Origin: Spirochaetales bacterium
GTDB lineage: Bacteria; Spirochaetota; Spirochaetia; JAGLYY01
DNA length: 7,262 bases
Assembly (NCBI GenBank): GCA_023131935.1
Contig: JAGLYY010000225.1
Coordinates: forward strand, 1 to 7,262
Direction of reading: 5' to 3'
Shown here in pieces: positions 6,414 to 7,262 of the stretch. A program made the position numbers and the translations under genes. Under the pieces are notes generated by a model. It was not told the DNA's origin. It saw nothing but the letters and a program-made list of their open reading frames with translations, and made no database searches. The stretch's first letter is position 1. Each line of letters opens with the position of its first letter.

Positions 6414-7082
6414 ATGATTATTACCATACTCATCGCTTTGTTGGCACCCATTACCGTGTTCCTGGGGCTAATTGTATTTGGAAATGTAACACTTGTTTTT
6501 ATAATGTTTCATGGATGTGTTTGTGTCGGAGTCCCTTTAATTGATCTGTTAATAATAAAAAAGAAAAACATAAAGGATATTTATCGATATATTGGTTTTG
6601 AAAACTTTAAAAAAAGTATTTTACCTGCTGTCATAATCGGAACAGTTTTTCTTATTAGCATTTATCTGTTTTTTACTATCCTTGAGAAAAGTGTTTTAGA
6701 TATCAATCAGATAAATGAACTTTTAACACAATGGAATATCAACAATAAATATATTTATTTGTTTCTCTTTATGATGATTATCGCAAACTCATGTTTAGAA
6801 GAAACTTTCTGGCGGGGATACATTTTTAAAAGGTTGTCAACTACCGCAAAACCTCTTACCGTGATTATCCTTTCATCTGTTTTTTACTGCTCATATCATT
6901 TGATAACTACTGTCAATATTTTTTCAATTCCCATAGGAGCAGCTTTTACAACAGTAATCTTTTTTGCCGGAATATTCTGGGGATATATCAGATATAAGTA
7001 TAAATCGATATACATCCCGATAATCAGCCATTTCCTGGCAGATCTTTCAATTATGCTGATCTACGTAAAGTATTTTGCATGA
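6414..7082 (+). CDS. CPBP (CAAX/Rce1-type) family intramembrane metalloprotease
   Basis: A very hydrophobic 222-residue protein with about six to seven predicted membrane segments. It carries the family motifs in order: EETFWRGYIF with E129, E130 and R134; H162 in SSVFYCSYH, with Tyr at the aromatic position four residues before it where Phe is usual; and HFLAD with H206 and D210 near the C-terminus. These residues form the catalytic site inside the membrane in Rce1 relatives. Bacterial members include bacteriocin self-immunity proteins and proteases of signalling peptides, but the substrate here is unknown. The start is ATG 6414 with AGAGGA six bases upstream. The gene is distinctly richer in A and T than lepB or smpB, with many AAA, ATA and TTT codons, suggesting separate origin. 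It appears monocistronic, between divergent recQ and a strong palindromic terminator. Confidence 0.9.
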   Translation: MIITILIALLAPITVFLGLIVFGNVTLVFIMFHGCVCVGVPLIDLLIIKKKNIKDIYRYIGFENFKKSILPAVIIGTVFLISIYLFFTILEKSVLDINQINELLTQWNINNKYIYLFLFMMIIANSCLEETFWRGYIFKRLSTTAKPLTVIILSSVFYCSYHLITTVNIFSIPIGAAFTTVIFFAGIFWGYIRYKYKSIYIPIISHFLADLSIMLIYVKYFA

Positions 7083-7128
7083 TTTACACTGCCACACTCG
7101 TTACTCACCCTAATCGACGTTTCTTCTC

Positions 7129-7180
7129 CGACACCTCCAAAAACAAGACCGATCGGATCCGATCGGTCTTGTTTTATTTA
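7129..7180. repeat. Right copy of ssrA-end direct repeat (possible displaced ssrA 3' end)
   Basis: An imperfect copy of 4312-4364, beginning in CGACACCTCC where ssrA has CGCCACCTCC and ending at ATTTA. The preceding bases (about 7112-7128) only weakly resemble the tmRNA T arm and could not form it, so no functional RNA end is encoded. The two copies bracket recQ and the CPBP gene (about 2.8 kb). Confidence 0.55.
7140..7175. terminator. Bidirectional terminator, 36-bp perfect palindrome
   Basis: AAAACAAGACCGATCGGA (7140-7157) is exactly mirrored by TCCGATCGGTCTTGTTTT (7158-7175). As RNA it folds into a long hairpin with a four-base loop and a T-rich 3' side (TTTTATTT). Being symmetrical, it can end both the CPBP gene (plus) and, in principle, the gene entering from the right (minus). 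It contains three GATC sites. Confidence 0.82.
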
Positions 7181-7196
7181 AGAGAAAAACTCGAAG

Positions 7197-7262
7197 CTAT
7201 CGCAATCTAAGGCGCAGTTCTACAGGATCATGGTCTGAACTGCGGTGAACAGTAGTTGGATC
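7197..7262 (-). CDS. Endonuclease/exonuclease/phosphatase-family protein, C-terminal fragment
   Basis: Only the last 21 codons and the TAG stop lie in the window. The minus strand reads DPTTVHRSSDHDPVELRLRL, then R and the stop. The SDHDPV motif holds the conserved catalytic Asp-His pair found at the C-terminus of DNase I-like phosphodiesterases, and the RSSDHDPV form resembles secreted nucleases of the ExeM/NucH type. Substrate (DNA, phospholipid or phosphoester) cannot be decided from this fragment. It converges on the CPBP gene across the palindromic terminator. Confidence 0.75.
   Translation of the reverse strand, partial: DPTTVHRSSDHDPVELRLRLR

Noticed and set aside
4428..7082. recQ plus CPBP protease as a new defence pair
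   Set aside because: The genes are divergent, RecQ has the ordinary housekeeping architecture, and nothing in the sequence links the two proteins functionally.
1..7262. CRISPR array, IS element or tRNA genes
   Set aside because: No regularly spaced repeats, no transposase or integrase motifs, and no cloverleaf apart from the tRNA-like ends of ssrA.

Overview
This window looks like chromosomal DNA of a spirochaete or a close relative of moderate GC content. The pointers are a membrane-anchored PEGA plus formylglycine-enzyme-like protein (a combination I associate with spirochaetes), a tmRNA tag ending in DYALAA as in Treponema, and two tandem type I signal peptidases. None of these proves the phylum.

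Left part (1-1866, minus strand): a tightly coupled operon read right to left. It holds a long signal peptidase I (lepB-like), a second shorter signal peptidase I starting next to the first one's stop codon, and the first 33 codons of a HemW-type radical SAM protein. The HemW start overlaps the second peptidase stop as ATGA, and the gene runs off the left edge.

Middle (1893-4359, plus strand): a near-consensus promoter drives a PEGA/FGE-like membrane protein, with smpB 5 bases after its stop. The tmRNA gene ssrA follows from its own predicted promoter and ends at a strong hairpin terminator. SmpB and tmRNA together form the trans-translation ribosome rescue system. The encoded tag is ANDADYALAA.

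Right part (4360-7262): a full-length RecQ helicase (minus strand), then a divergent 195-base regulatory region with a possible 12-codon leader peptide ahead of recQ. Next comes an AT-rich CPBP/CAAX-type membrane protease gene (plus strand), a 36-bp perfect palindrome acting as a terminator, and the last 21 codons of an endonuclease/exonuclease/phosphatase-family protein entering from the right edge on the minus strand.

The most notable structure is an imperfect direct repeat of about 52 bp. The ssrA 3' end plus terminator (4312-4364) recurs at 7129-7180, so recQ and the CPBP gene are bracketed as in an element inserted at the ssrA 3' end. No integrase is visible, so this would be a remnant or a passenger segment. 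Other points of interest are an FGE-like domain that seems to lack both catalytic cysteines, and a promoter lying so close to a start codon that the mRNA may be nearly leaderless. I found no clearly new system; the ssrA-flanked segment is the best candidate for follow-up.
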